In this document: positions 33,293 through 42,654 of the stretch, piece by piece | How positions within the stretch are numbered: position 1 is the first letter of the stretch | Layout of the letters: every line of letters starts with the position of its first letter | Made by a program: the position numbers and the translations under genes | From: Moniliophthora roreri | Taxonomy: Eukaryota; Basidiomycota; Agaricomycetes; Agaricales; Marasmiaceae | Direction of reading: 5' to 3' | Assembly (NCBI GenBank): GCA_001466705.2 | Contig: LATX02000206.1 | Span: 372,001-436,000, forward strand | DNA length: 64,000 nucleotides | Notes under the pieces: generated by a model | Database searches by the model: none | Seen by the model: only the letters and a program-made list of their open reading frames with translations | What the model was told of the DNA's origin: nothing

Positions 33293-36200
33293 AATGGCGA
33301 ACGAGGACGATGTCTCCACCGCCGATAACTATTTCACACTTTGTACTAGCTAAAATGGATCGAAATTCTATGCATATTCCTCTCAAGTACAAAGTGGGAA
33401 CAAAGATCATCGAAATAAAAGCCTTATTGGACTCCGGAGCAGGAGGAAGATTCATAAGCACAGGATTTGCTCGAACACTTGGAAAGAGATGGGTCCGATT
33501 ACTGGAAAGGATACGAGTCTTCAATGTTGACGGAATGGCCAATAAAACAGCATGGATAACACATGTTGTAGAATTGGAATTCCAGATTTCAGGAAAGGAG
33601 TTCCGGGAGAACTTTATGATCTCGGGCATCGGAGATGAAGATATGATTTTAGAACTTCCGTGGTTAAGGTATCACAACCCCACAATTGATTGGGAAACAG
33701 GAGAAATGCAGTTCCACCCCTGACAAAGGATTCAGATCAAAAGGTTCCAAGGGATCTTGGATGAGTTCGAACCAGAAGTCCTCATAGGGGCCAAGATTAT
33801 GGCATCACAAGAAATGGCTCATCAACAACAGACCGTCAAGAAGGAGATTGAGGAGCTTATTCCCAGCTACCTGATAGGATATCGAGATCGGTTTGAGAAA
33901 GGAAAAGCAGAACGGTTCCCATCTACCAGGACGTATGATCATGCAATTGATCTCAAACCAGACTTCGTCCCAAGGAATTGCAAACTTTACCTGTTGAGTC
34001 CTGTCGAACAGGAAGAACAAGACAAATTCCTTGAGGAAAATCTACGAAAGGGATATATTCACAAATCAAAATCCCCGATGGCTTCCCCCTTCTTCTTCAT
34101 AGCGAAAAAGGAGAAAGGAGCACTGAGGCCTACACAAGATTACAGAGAGCTCAATAAGGGGACAATAAAGAACGCTTACCCTCTACCTCTGATCTCAGAA
34201 CTCCTCGACAAGCTCAAAGGGGCGACGATGTTTACGAAACTCGACCTTCGAAACAGATACAATAATGTCAGAATAAAGGACAGAGACCAATGGAAGGCTG
34301 CGTTCAAAACAAACAGAGGACTCTTCGAACTGACTGTTATGTTCTTCGGATTAAGCAATTCCCCCGCCACTTTCCAAGCCTTTATGAACGACATCCTCTC
34401 CGATTTTATCGATGAAGGATGGTGCGTAGTATACATGGATGATATCCTCCTTTTCTTGAAAAATCAGAACGATCACAGGGAACATATGGAATGTCTAATG
34501 TGCCGTCTTAAGGCACATGACCTGTTCCTCAAACCGGAGAAATGCGAATTCGACGTGATAGAAGTGATATTCTTAGAAATGGTAATCCGGCCCGGATATA
34601 TCGCCATGGATCCAGTGAAATTGGGAGGAATAGCCGACTGGGAACCTCCGCAGACAGTGAAGGGAGTACGAGCGTTTTTAGGGTTCGGAAATTTTTACAG
34701 GAAATTTATCGGGAAGTACGCACATCTCACAAGACCGTTAAACGACCTTCTGCAAAAGAATCAAAAGTTTGAATGGACGCATCAATGCCAAATAGCCTTC
34801 GATCTTTTAAAGGCGAAATTCCTCTCTGAACCAATACTAGTAATGCCAGATGTTGACAAACCATTTGTTATAGAGGCTGATGCCTCCAAATGGGCCACAG
34901 GCGCAGTGCTTAGGCAGAAGGGAACCAATGGAGAATGGCATCCTTGTGGATACCTATCGAAATCATTCTCTCCTACAGAGCGAAATTATGAAATCTACGA
35001 TCGGGAACTGCTTGCAATCTATAGAGCGTTAATGGAATGGCGACACTACCTTATGGGCAGGAAATTCAAGGTTATAGTCCTTTCGGACCACAAAAACCTA
35101 ACGTATTTCCGAATGGCACAGAAATTGAATAGGCGACAAGCGAGATGGAGCCTGTTCTTATCAGAATTCGATTTAGGATTAGTACACATCCCCGGGAAAT
35201 CAATCTCTCAGGCAGACGCGCTGTCCAGACGAAGCAACGAACAAGATGACGTTGACAGCGACAACGAAGACATTATAGTGCTACCAGAATGGCTCTTTAT
35301 TAAAGGTATCGACTTGGAAATGAAGGACAATATAGCAGAATGATTGGGCCCGGACAATTTTCATAAATCGGCCTTGGAACAGCTTCTAGACCAAGGTGTG
35401 CCGCCAATCAAATCTGCGCTGTCAGATTGGAAGGTTGACGGAGACCTTCTTTTCTTCAAAGGACGGGTCTATGTACCTAATGACACCGATCTCTGCCGAC
35501 GGATTGTACAATCTATACATGAAACACCAGGTGTGGGACACCCAGGGCAATGGAACACTGTCGAACAAGTACAACGAGACTTCTGGTGGCCTGGTATGGC
35601 TAAATTCATCAAGTCATTCGTCGATGGATGCGTAACATGTCAACAATCAAAAATTAACACACACCCAACGAGAACCCCAATTCAGCCTCTGCAAACGACA
35701 CCGAATTCCTTTCCTTTCCAGGTCTGCACGATGGACCTCATCACCGATCTACCAGAATGCGACAGAATGGATTCAATTTTAGTCGTGGTGGACCACTTGT
35801 CTACAAAGGGGGTAATTTTTACTCCATGTACCAAAACAACGGACGCCACCAAGATAGCAGAAATATTGATCCAACATCTTTACAAAAGATTTGGACTACT
35901 GGACCAAATCATATCCGATCGAGACCCCAGATTCGCAGCGGAAGTATTCCAAGAAATGGGGAAACAGCTGTCCATCAAGCATTCAATGAGCACAGCATTT
36001 CACCCACAGACAGATGGAGAGACAGAACGAGTAAACCAAGAAGTCGAGGTCTACCTTAGAGCATTCTGTTCGAAGGAACAGACCCGATGGAAGGAATATC
36101 TCCCTTTGGCAGAATTCGCTCATAATAATGGAACCCATTCAGTCCTCAAGAAATCCCCATTCTACATGATGATGGGATATCATCCCCGCCTGCTTCCAAC

Positions 36201-36792
36201 GGTGTTTGAAAAAACAACGATTCCATCGGTAGAAGAACGACTTCAGGAATTAAAAAGGGTGAGAGAAGAGACAACGAGTCTATTGGAACTAGCATGGCAG
36301 CAGATGATACGAAGAGAGAAACAAAAGCTAGATACATTCGAGAAAGGACAAAAGGTTTGGCTAGAAGCGAAGAATCTAGCCACGGGATACCCATCGAAGA
36401 AGTTAGCACTGAAAAGGGAAGGACCGTTCAAAATCCTCAAGATACTCGGGCCTGTGATGTATAAGCTGGATTTACCCCATCAATGGAAAATTCACCCCGT
36501 TTTCCATGCAGCCTTACTATCACCGTTCAAACAGACCGAAGCCCACGGGCCGAGCTTCACAGAACCTCCCCCAGATCTGATCGAAGGATTTGAAGAATAC
36601 GAAGTGGAGGCAGTAGTAGGGCATAGACCAAAGAAGCAACCACGAGAATTCCTAGTGTCATACACTGGTTACGACTCATCCCATAATCGATGGATCTGTA
36701 TGGAAGGAATGATGAATTGTCTGGATCTCCTCAAAGAGTATATAAAGAAACATCGAGTAAAGCCTAAAGACCCCATCCCAACTGAAACATAA
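33289..36792 (+). pseudogene. pol of A1 (PR-RT-RNase H-IN-chromodomain), two TGA stops
   Basis: Continuous -1 frame of 1168 codons with only two internal stops: TGA 33721 (A2 reads Arg) and TGA 35341 (A3 has CGA). Domains in order: aspartic protease LLDSGAGG (33427-33450); RT with [24 protein letters not shown] and YMDDILLF (34433-34456); RNase H with [35 protein letters not shown]; integrase zinc motif HETPGVGH...CVTCQQ, catalytic D in MDLITDLP, D in ISDRDPRF, E in HPQTDGETERVNQE; chromodomain YEVEAVVGHR...EFLVSYTGYDSSHNRW (36598-36690). Makes and integrates the cDNA; chromodomains usually steer integration to marked chromatin. Near-intact, inactive as written. Confidence 0.93.
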
Positions 36793-36794
36793 CC

Positions 36795-37973
36795 ATGTCC
36801 AATGCATCCTCCACCGCCTCTTCCTCTTCTCTTACTGGCAGCCAGCCAGCCCGAAACCCGAGCCCTGTTCCTACTGTGTCAGGAGAAGGGAGATATGGCG
36901 AGAACATCACGTTCCCGAATGGCCTCAAACCCAACCCCTATCAACTCCTTCACCTCTTTAATACCGAGCAATACGATGACCAGATCCGAAATGCCGCTGA
37001 TCAACACAACTGACTGGAACCCTGCATCAAAAGCCTGTTTTTCCTCAGGTCCCAACGCAAGCTTTTCGAGAGAATCGTTGAAAGCTGCAGTCTCGAAATT
37101 GCAAATCAGGTGATGTACACCTGCAATTATCAATTAGGACTCAAAGGTCCTATTACGGTACCGTCCACTTTCCCCTTCCACCCCCATTTGTCCATGCCTC
37201 CCCCCGCAGATCCCAGAGCGATGTCAGAGTACCCTGATCCCCTCACCTTCAGTCTCCTTGACCGTCTCGGACGACGAACAGACGGAAACGGTTATCCCCG
37301 TCCCGACATTAATGACAACTGAAGTCTCATCTCTCGGCTCACCTCCAAACCCTTGGGCAACGAAACTGGACTCCCCACTGCTTCCCATTCCTCCCCCAGT
37401 CCCGACAACGTCCTCGTTTATCCTGACCCCACTCCCGATCCCGACGTCAAATTTAAGGTCGAGTCAGTCGACTCCCTCACCCCCTCGCAGCCCGGACCTC
37501 CAACTGCTGCCGACCCCAGAAATCTTCAGATGCCTGAAGCCACAGTTCCACCAGAGAGTGGAGCATATCCCCGCGGTTGGAGGGGAGGATGCTCTCGCGG
37601 AGTCAGAGGATGCGGTTGAGGACGAAGAGCAGGAGAACTGAACTCCTGGAAACAACGAAGACCTACTGATAACCAGCTTGAGAAGTCCGACTCCAGCCCC
37701 GACCCCAATGATGCAGCTCGTCGACCGCGTTTCTGCCCTGTGTGCGGATTGGAGTGCCATTTCGCCAGACATTGCCCGCAGTACATGTGTCATTGATGCT
37801 TCAAGACTCAGCCTGAACATACATCTGGGCACTGCCCTGACCAACGAAGGTCTGGCCGCATTGCGGGTCAACAGTCTAATTCGGGCTCAGACTCTATGTC
37901 GGATGGTCGCTGTTATGACGATGAGTGAAACTATAACGACGAGCCCTACAATAACCTCGGAGGGGAGTGTTGA
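36795..37973 (+). pseudogene. ORF3 of A1, post-integrase tandem zinc-knuckle protein
   Basis: Starts at ATG 36795, 2 nt after the pol stop (TAACCATG), and spans 392 codons plus stop, exactly the length of the A2 copy. Five internal stops, all TGA; A2 reads Arg at most of these sites. Layout: Ser/Pro-rich start; conserved region NPYQLLHLFNTEQYDDQ to SQRKLFERIVESC and GPITVPSTFPF; MSEYPDPLTFSLLDRLG; LVYPDPTPDPDVK; RG-rich basic stretch; zinc knuckles CPVCGLECHFARHC and (with one stop) CH*CFKTQPEHTSGHC; acidic/Tyr-rich end NLGGEC. No membrane segment, so not envelope-like. The architecture resembles a second Gag-like or nucleic-acid-binding protein. No known family was recognised. Confidence 0.8.
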
Positions 37974-38205
37974 GATGTTGGTTAAGACATACGACCAGGA
38001 CGCTCAGCTGTTGTTCGTAGGAGCGGATCCGAAAAAGGTGAGGTTGCTCTCGGTAGATGAGCGTCAGGCTATGGGATGGCAGCCAAGTACCGACCCGCCG
38101 GCAACTCCGGTGATGGGAGTTGAAGATGAAATGCTGGAAATGGATGACAGGCCGGATACCTCTTACGACTACGACACTGAATTGTACGGAGACGGCGAAT
38201 TGTAG
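37282..38205 (+). pseudogene. ORF4 of A1 (overlaps ORF3)
   Basis: Frame +1 relative to ORF3. The codon aligned with the ATG of A2 and A3 is ACG here (37282), and one TGA (37639) replaces CGA of A2. Otherwise open to 38205, 38 bp before the 3' LTR. Pro/Thr-rich first, an acidic run (AESEDAVEDEE), VSALCADW, then a part beyond ORF3 with QLLFVGADPKKVRLLSVDE, GWQP and an acidic end (DTSYDYDTELYGDGEL). Conserved in A2 and A3, and in fragments of D. Function unknown. Confidence 0.65.
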
Positions 38206-38221
38206 AAAGGACAATCGGAGC

Positions 38222-38243
38222 TTGCCCCTTGTTGAGGGGCTAA
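38222..38243 (+). promoter_or_regulatory. hairpin and putative polypurine tract before 3' LTR of A1
   Basis: CCCCTTGTTGAGGGG (5-bp stem, 5-nt loop) is followed by CTAA and the LTR. A2 has the same stem; A3 has CCCTTAACAGAAGGG, where both arms changed together. The AGGGG side probably acts in plus-strand priming. Confidence 0.4.
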
Positions 38244-38702
38244 TGTTACAGACTTTTTCTTGTATCTTCTTTCTTCTAACGCTGACCCTATGCTTCTTCC
38301 TTTATCGGACTTATACACCTTCCCAGCCCCCATTTCCTTCTCTCACATATGCTTCTCGTTCTATCAGACTCTTACACCTTCCCCGTCCCCATCTGTTTAT
38401 CCCCTTGTACTTGTATTACTCATATCCCGATGACCTCAGGAAACTTTAGCTAAACATCGAACTCTTCGCTTTACATACATATTTAGCGATAGGATGGTTG
38501 TACTGTATTTAAGCGCTCAAGCTAAGACTCTAAGTCTTCAGCTTGACCTGGTTAATCTTACTCGTGTCAATGCCAATATCGAAGGACCTCTGAACTTCAG
38601 TAACTACTGAACGAACTCAAACTTGAACTTGTGACTACTAAAACGAAGGGGATACTTCGTTAAGGTAGTTGGAATTGACGTTGCTGCGCAAGTAACGTAA
38701 CA
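38244..38702 (+). repeat. 3' LTR of A1
   Basis: 459 bp, same ends as the 5' LTR; differences such as AATG/AACG and CTGA/CCGA are transitions, several at CpG. Confidence 0.95.
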
Positions 38703-39235
38703 AAGACATTCCTGCAACAGCAAGTCAATTTTTCGGGTTCTTTGCTGTATTGAGCAAGTGGGTGGTGAGTATCAGCCTCAGGTACACTGGCAGGTAACTG
38801 AAGGATACGAGTGCAAAGTTTTTCAAGAATATCAGTGTGGTGGCTTTGGGTAGTCTCGATAGTGGCGACCGATGATGTGGGGGGTGGCAACATAGATTGG
38901 GGTTGGGCTGAGCTGGAAGCTGAACCATTCGAGGTGGTCAATGGTGTATTGTGTCCTTTTTTCTTCAATGACTGTATTGGTTTGGGTACCTGTACATTAG
39001 GCAATACTGAAGCCACCGCCTTAGGTAGAAGAGACAGAATAGATTGTTGTTTGGTTCTTCCTTGGTTAAGCTTAGCTTGCTTCTCCTTTTGTAGCTTCAT
39101 AGCTTCACAGGTAGGTGTTAGGTAATGCTTGTTGGCAAAATTGCCTTTACCAGCCTTTCCAATGCATATGTGTTCGTTGCAATTGGGGCAGTGAACCTTC
39201 CCATCAACTACAGAAATATTTTCAAGCTCCTATAT
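38703..39235 (-). pseudogene. BED-like zinc-finger ORF remnant inside the hAT element
   Basis: Minus-strand reading VHCPNCNEHICIGKAGKG... with H and C at HYLTPTC gives CX2C-X17-H-X5-C, a BED-type finger, followed by a Lys/Gln-rich and Ser/Pro-rich segment ending KEPEKLTCCC at the A1 insertion point. hAT transposases commonly carry N-terminal BED fingers, which agrees with the TIR and 8-bp duplication. No catalytic RNase-H-like domain remains, so it is a relic or a captured domain. Confidence 0.5.
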
Positions 39236-39528
39236 TTGGCATAACTATCAGTTGAGGATTAGACTGGGTCAATAAAAAATTTACCAGTGGGATGGGTTTG
39301 GCCATGCTGTAAGATGTTGCAAACAAAGCATCACACGGTCTGGGTCCCACAAGTTGAGATAAGTGCCAATTTAGCTTTCCTTTACTCATAAAAACTCTCT
39401 GATAGCTAATTGGGCTGTATTTAGTCCCAAAAAGTACCCTAACATTACAAAAAAAATTTGGCTCAAAAATTTTTTTAAGGACCCCAGGACCGAACCGACT
39501 GACCATCATCGTGTTCGGGATCCACAGC

Positions 39529-40092
39529 TGTTATGTTACTTGTGCAGCAACAACAACAACTTAACACCACTTGATGTAGTGATGCGGAGTTAACTTCGAC
39601 AAGAAAGGTAAGTTCCTTTCCTGAAGGAGCAAAGTTCAAGTTAGAGAGCTAGCTTAAGAAGAGCTAGAGTTCAGAGGTTCATTCATTGGCTAAACACAAG
39701 TTTGATAAAACCAGGTCAAGCTGAAGAGCTTTAGACCTGAAAATCTACCTACTTATACACCAATTGTAGCTACTCGTTTGGATACAAACCGCGAGAGCGA
39801 CAGCGTTGTTTGTTAAACAAGTAGAAGTCAATGGAACATGGTAGAATGTTGATGAAGTCATAAATAGGAAACTTGACATCATAAACGATGTCACCAGAAG
39901 GGGATAGAAACTAATAGAATAAATGGAGTCGTAATGATGTCATAAATGTCAGAGAAGGAAAAGGGGATGCTGGGAATGTGGACAAGTCCAGATGTCAAAG
40001 AAAAGCATAATGTAGGGCGCTAACTTGCCCAGAATAGTAGTACAAGAAAGGAAAAGAGAAAAAGCGTCTGATGAAGGTGAAGAATTGTAACA
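39529..40092 (-). repeat. solo LTR (B-like), inside the hAT element
   Basis: 564 bp, TGTTATGTTACTTGTGCAGC ... AGAATTGTAACA, flanked by the 5-bp duplication ACAGC (39524-39528, 40093-40097). No internal sequence, so it arose by LTR-LTR recombination. Confidence 0.9.
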
Positions 40093-40216
40093 ACAGCCTG
40101 CTACCCCCTTGTGTCTGATAGAAGAAGAAGCATGTAGAAAGGGGAAAGAGATCTGGGAAGATGTAGTAAGTCTGAGAAAATGAGAAGCATAGGTACTAAA
40201 GGGGAAAAGTGTATTA

Positions 40217-40450
40217 CTACCCTCTAAGTAAAGTCTAGACTCTAAGCCTAGACACTCTAGTCATGACTCCCTGCCTCTATAGAGTTCATGATCATAATCA
40301 TCCAACTCATCTGCAGTCCATCCTACCTGCATCCATTTATCTATAATTGGCTCCTCCTCTTATTGACTAACTCTCAATTTGGCTAGCATTACCTTTTTTG
40401 AGTTGACCCCTATGAAGATAAAGTCCTGGTGCTCTTCCTCTGTTGCTACA
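40217..40450 (-). pseudogene. ORF4 tail of the second D element
   Basis: Minus strand: SVATEEEHQDFIFIGVNSKKV beside the LTR, a third version of the ORF4 C-terminal motif (QLLFVGADPKKV in A2). Preceded (on the element strand) by a GW/acidic region. Degenerate. Confidence 0.5.
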
Positions 40451-40749
40451 GAGAACTTTCCCTCATTGTTCTCCACTCAAGGGTGGTCTTACCATCACTT
40501 CAGTGCATTAGCTGTTGTACTCCAGAAAACATACAATAGAAATGATTTATCAAACAAATAAACCTTCATAGTCTCTATGTTGATAAACAAATACACATTT
40601 ATTCAGAGCTGAATACTCAAGTAAGAGTCTAAGTGCAGCAACTCTGATTACACCCAACCACACTCTGCACATCACCACACACATAGACAATATGGGAGTA
40701 GAATCTGATCAACAGATTAGCTCTTTTGTGTAGCCAAATTAAGTGGTAT
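40451..40749. other. unassigned AT-rich sequence
   Basis: No ORF or repeat terminus recognised between the D fragment (minus) and the I fragment (plus). Confidence 0.4.
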
Positions 40750-41805
40750 TACCATGTACCCTGACCCCAATACATTCACTCTTCTTGACCTGCTCAGACA
40801 ATAGCTCAACAGGAATGGATACCCCTAGCTTTTGCTTGCAGAACAACTCATCTCCCCCTCTTGTTCAACTACTAAACACTATTCTGACCAATCTCTTGTT
40901 TATTCTGAACCCACTCCCAATCCTGATGTCAAGCTAAAGCCTGAGAACATCTCCATTCTTATTCTAGAAATCATCACTCTCTCCCCTCCCAGTTTACAGA
41001 TGCTGCAAGACTCAGTTCAACTCTGAGGTTAGAGTGTTACGTTACTTGTGCAGCAACGACAACAACTCCACTAACCTGAAGGAGACGAAGAGCTTTAAGG
41101 TTCAAGTTCGAGTTTGCTCAGAGGTCTCTGAGGTTCTGAGTTCCAACGGTTCTTTGCAAGCACAAGGTATAATTAACCAGGTCAAGCTGGAGAGCTACGA
41201 CCCAGTTCTACAGTCCTTAAATACATAGAATGTATATACTCATTTGTACCTACTAGAACGTTGCAGAAAGGTATAGAATGATTAGTAAAGTTACATCAGA
41301 GCCGTTTTCTGAATCATAAGAAAGGAAGCATAATCACATGGTGGTACAGGAGAGATGTGGTCATATGATAGTACAAGGAAAGAAAAGAAAAAGGTAAGTG
41401 TTCGTAACATAGAGAGGTTGAAGAAGGGGCCAGAGAGAGGAAAATCAACCTCCAGTAGCAGACAGAGATATCTTACTAACAGTTAGCTTGTGGCTGCCAA
41501 TGCCAGTTTCAAATCTGATGACCAAGCTAATAGTATGTGTCTCTGCCCTATGTGCAAACTGGAGCACCATCTTATTCAGAACTGCTCACACTACATGTGT
41601 AAACAATGCTTTGAGTATGCACCTGGACATATCATTTCAGGCTGCCCTCAATGAAGGTGGTCTTTATGCATTGCAAATAGATTGGCTCATTTGGATGGTG
41701 GTGCTCTGTCAGACTATAATGATTATAATAATAACTCAAACATCTTTGGTAATGATAACTCAAGTAATCAAAGACTACAGTACCCCTTGTACTGGATACA
41801 ACCCT
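40750..41805 (+). pseudogene. ORF3/ORF4 fragment of element I
   Basis: Plus-strand remnant interrupted by a solo LTR (41035-41409). Before it: MYPDPNTFTLLDLLRQ and LVYSEPTPNPDVK, matching ORF3 of A. After it: two zinc knuckles, CPMCKLEHHLIQNC and CKQCFEYAPGHIISGC, in the ORF3 frame (41545-41650), with both spacings preserved in this very diverged copy. The overlapping ORF4 frame (41488-41841) is also open through VSALCANW. Cut on the right by the hAT-like element at 41814. Confidence 0.7.
41035..41409 (-). repeat. solo LTR in ORF3 of element I
   Basis: 375 bp, TGTTACGTTACTTGTGCAGC ... GTGTTCGTAACA, flanked by the 5-bp duplication TAGAG (41030-41034, 41410-41414). Confidence 0.9.
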
Positions 41806-41813
41806 CTTGGTTG

Positions 41814-42646
41814 TAGAGCTGCCAATGGTTCAGCTCACTAACTGGCTAAGTGGCTACAACTGGCTCCCAGCTCTGAGCAGCTTAGCCACTCCTGAGCCAC
41901 TTAAATTTAAAAGCTTTGAAAGGACTGACCTTTATTGTACCAAGTGGAAGCCAAACGACATTATATAATAGTAGGTACATTTTAATAGTTGTTTTAGCCT
42001 TTTGCAGTGGGCAGCCAAAGATCACAGCCACCTTCTCATAGCACCTGAACCACTCAACATGCCACAACAATGCATCTGTGAGGATTTTTCTATCCAAATA
42101 TGAGTTAGAAAGGTTAAATAAGCTACAATATACTAAAAAAAAACAGCTTCAGATGTTATAACATCACTTTTATGACATCACATTCTTTGTGACCCCCTTT
42201 TATGTAATTTTCTTCAGGCTCATTTTTCATCTCAATTACAATGCATCCTGCTTACTCAGGATCCTTCTTACTTAGATATGCTTCTTTCTTACTCAGACAT
42301 ACAATTTTCTTACAAAGACTGCTCTCTAGCTTACTGATCAGTAGCTATATTTGGCAGAGTAGATATTATTAGATACAAGGTTGAGCTTCCCCAGCTTGAC
42401 CTAGTTCAAGTTTATCATAACCTTGTTCTTTGCATCAGACCCTTATTCCTAAGTCATCTGTCCAAGTCTATTGACTTCAGAACTTGTGAACCAAGCTTGA
42501 ACTTGCACTTAGTGCTATTGCAAAGGACTCACGTAACATAAGATACATTTCAAAATTTTCAGAAAAAAAAATCAGAAGCTATTGGCTCTGCAGCTCATAG
42601 CAGCTCCAGAGCTGGAGCAAGCTAAGCCAAACTGTTGGCAGCCCTA
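41814..42646. mobile_element. second hAT-like non-autonomous element
   Basis: Ends TAGAGCTGCCAATGG and, on the other strand, TAGGGCTGCCAACAG form imperfect inverted repeats. The flanking 8-bp duplication is CTTGGTTG (41806-41813, 42647-42654). 833 bp including a solo LTR; about 440 bp without it. No transposase is recognisable. Different family from the element at 30989. Confidence 0.85.
42154..42538 (+). repeat. diverged solo LTR inside the second hAT-like element
   Basis: 385 bp, TGTTATAACATCACTTTTATG ... CTCACGTAACA, with CAGCTTGACCTAG inside. Flanks TCAGA and TAAGA differ at one base, a decayed 5-bp duplication. Confidence 0.65.
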
Positions 42647-42654
42647 CTTGGTTG

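Larger units (their letters stand above)
31393..38702 (+). mobile_element. element A1, near-intact chromodomain Ty3/gypsy retrotransposon
   Basis: 7310 bp, two LTRs of 459 bp (31393-31851, 38244-38702) and the 5-bp duplication AAGAC on both sides (31388-31392, 38703-38707). Order: LTR, primer site, gag, -1 frameshift site, pol, ORF3, ORF4, small hairpin, LTR. It is CpG-rich compared with D, E, F and H, and the LTRs differ by only a few transitions, so it is among the youngest copies here. It lies inside the hAT-like element. Confidence 0.95.
30989..40111. mobile_element. hAT-like DNA transposon, host of A1 and of a solo LTR
   Basis: Ends CAAGGGGG (30989) and CCCCCTTG (40111) are perfect 8-bp inverted repeats flanked by the 8-bp duplication TGTCTGAT (30981-30988, 40112-40119), the hAT hallmark. 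A second inverted motif, ACACGATGATG, lies 28 nt inside each end (31017-31027; complement at 39504-39514), counting without the inserted solo LTR. Subtracting A1 and the solo LTR leaves about 1.24 kb, so it is a non-autonomous or deleted copy. A minus-strand BED-like zinc-finger segment remains inside. Confidence 0.85.
30646..40216 (-). repeat. second D-family LTR (minus orientation), split by a hAT element
   Basis: Left part 30646-30988 (TGTTATGTTACTTGTGCC...), right part 40120-40216 (...AAAAGTGTATTA), together about 440 bp. The split is caused by the hAT-like element at 30989-40111 with its 8-bp duplication. The internal AGGTCAAGCT motif and TTAAATAC box are present on the left part. The sequence to the right is an ORF4 tail, so it is the 3' LTR of a minus-strand element. 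Confidence 0.7.

Noticed and set aside
36795..38205. Envelope-like gene after pol
   Set aside because: Neither ORF3 nor ORF4 has a signal peptide, transmembrane segment or Cys pattern of an envelope protein.
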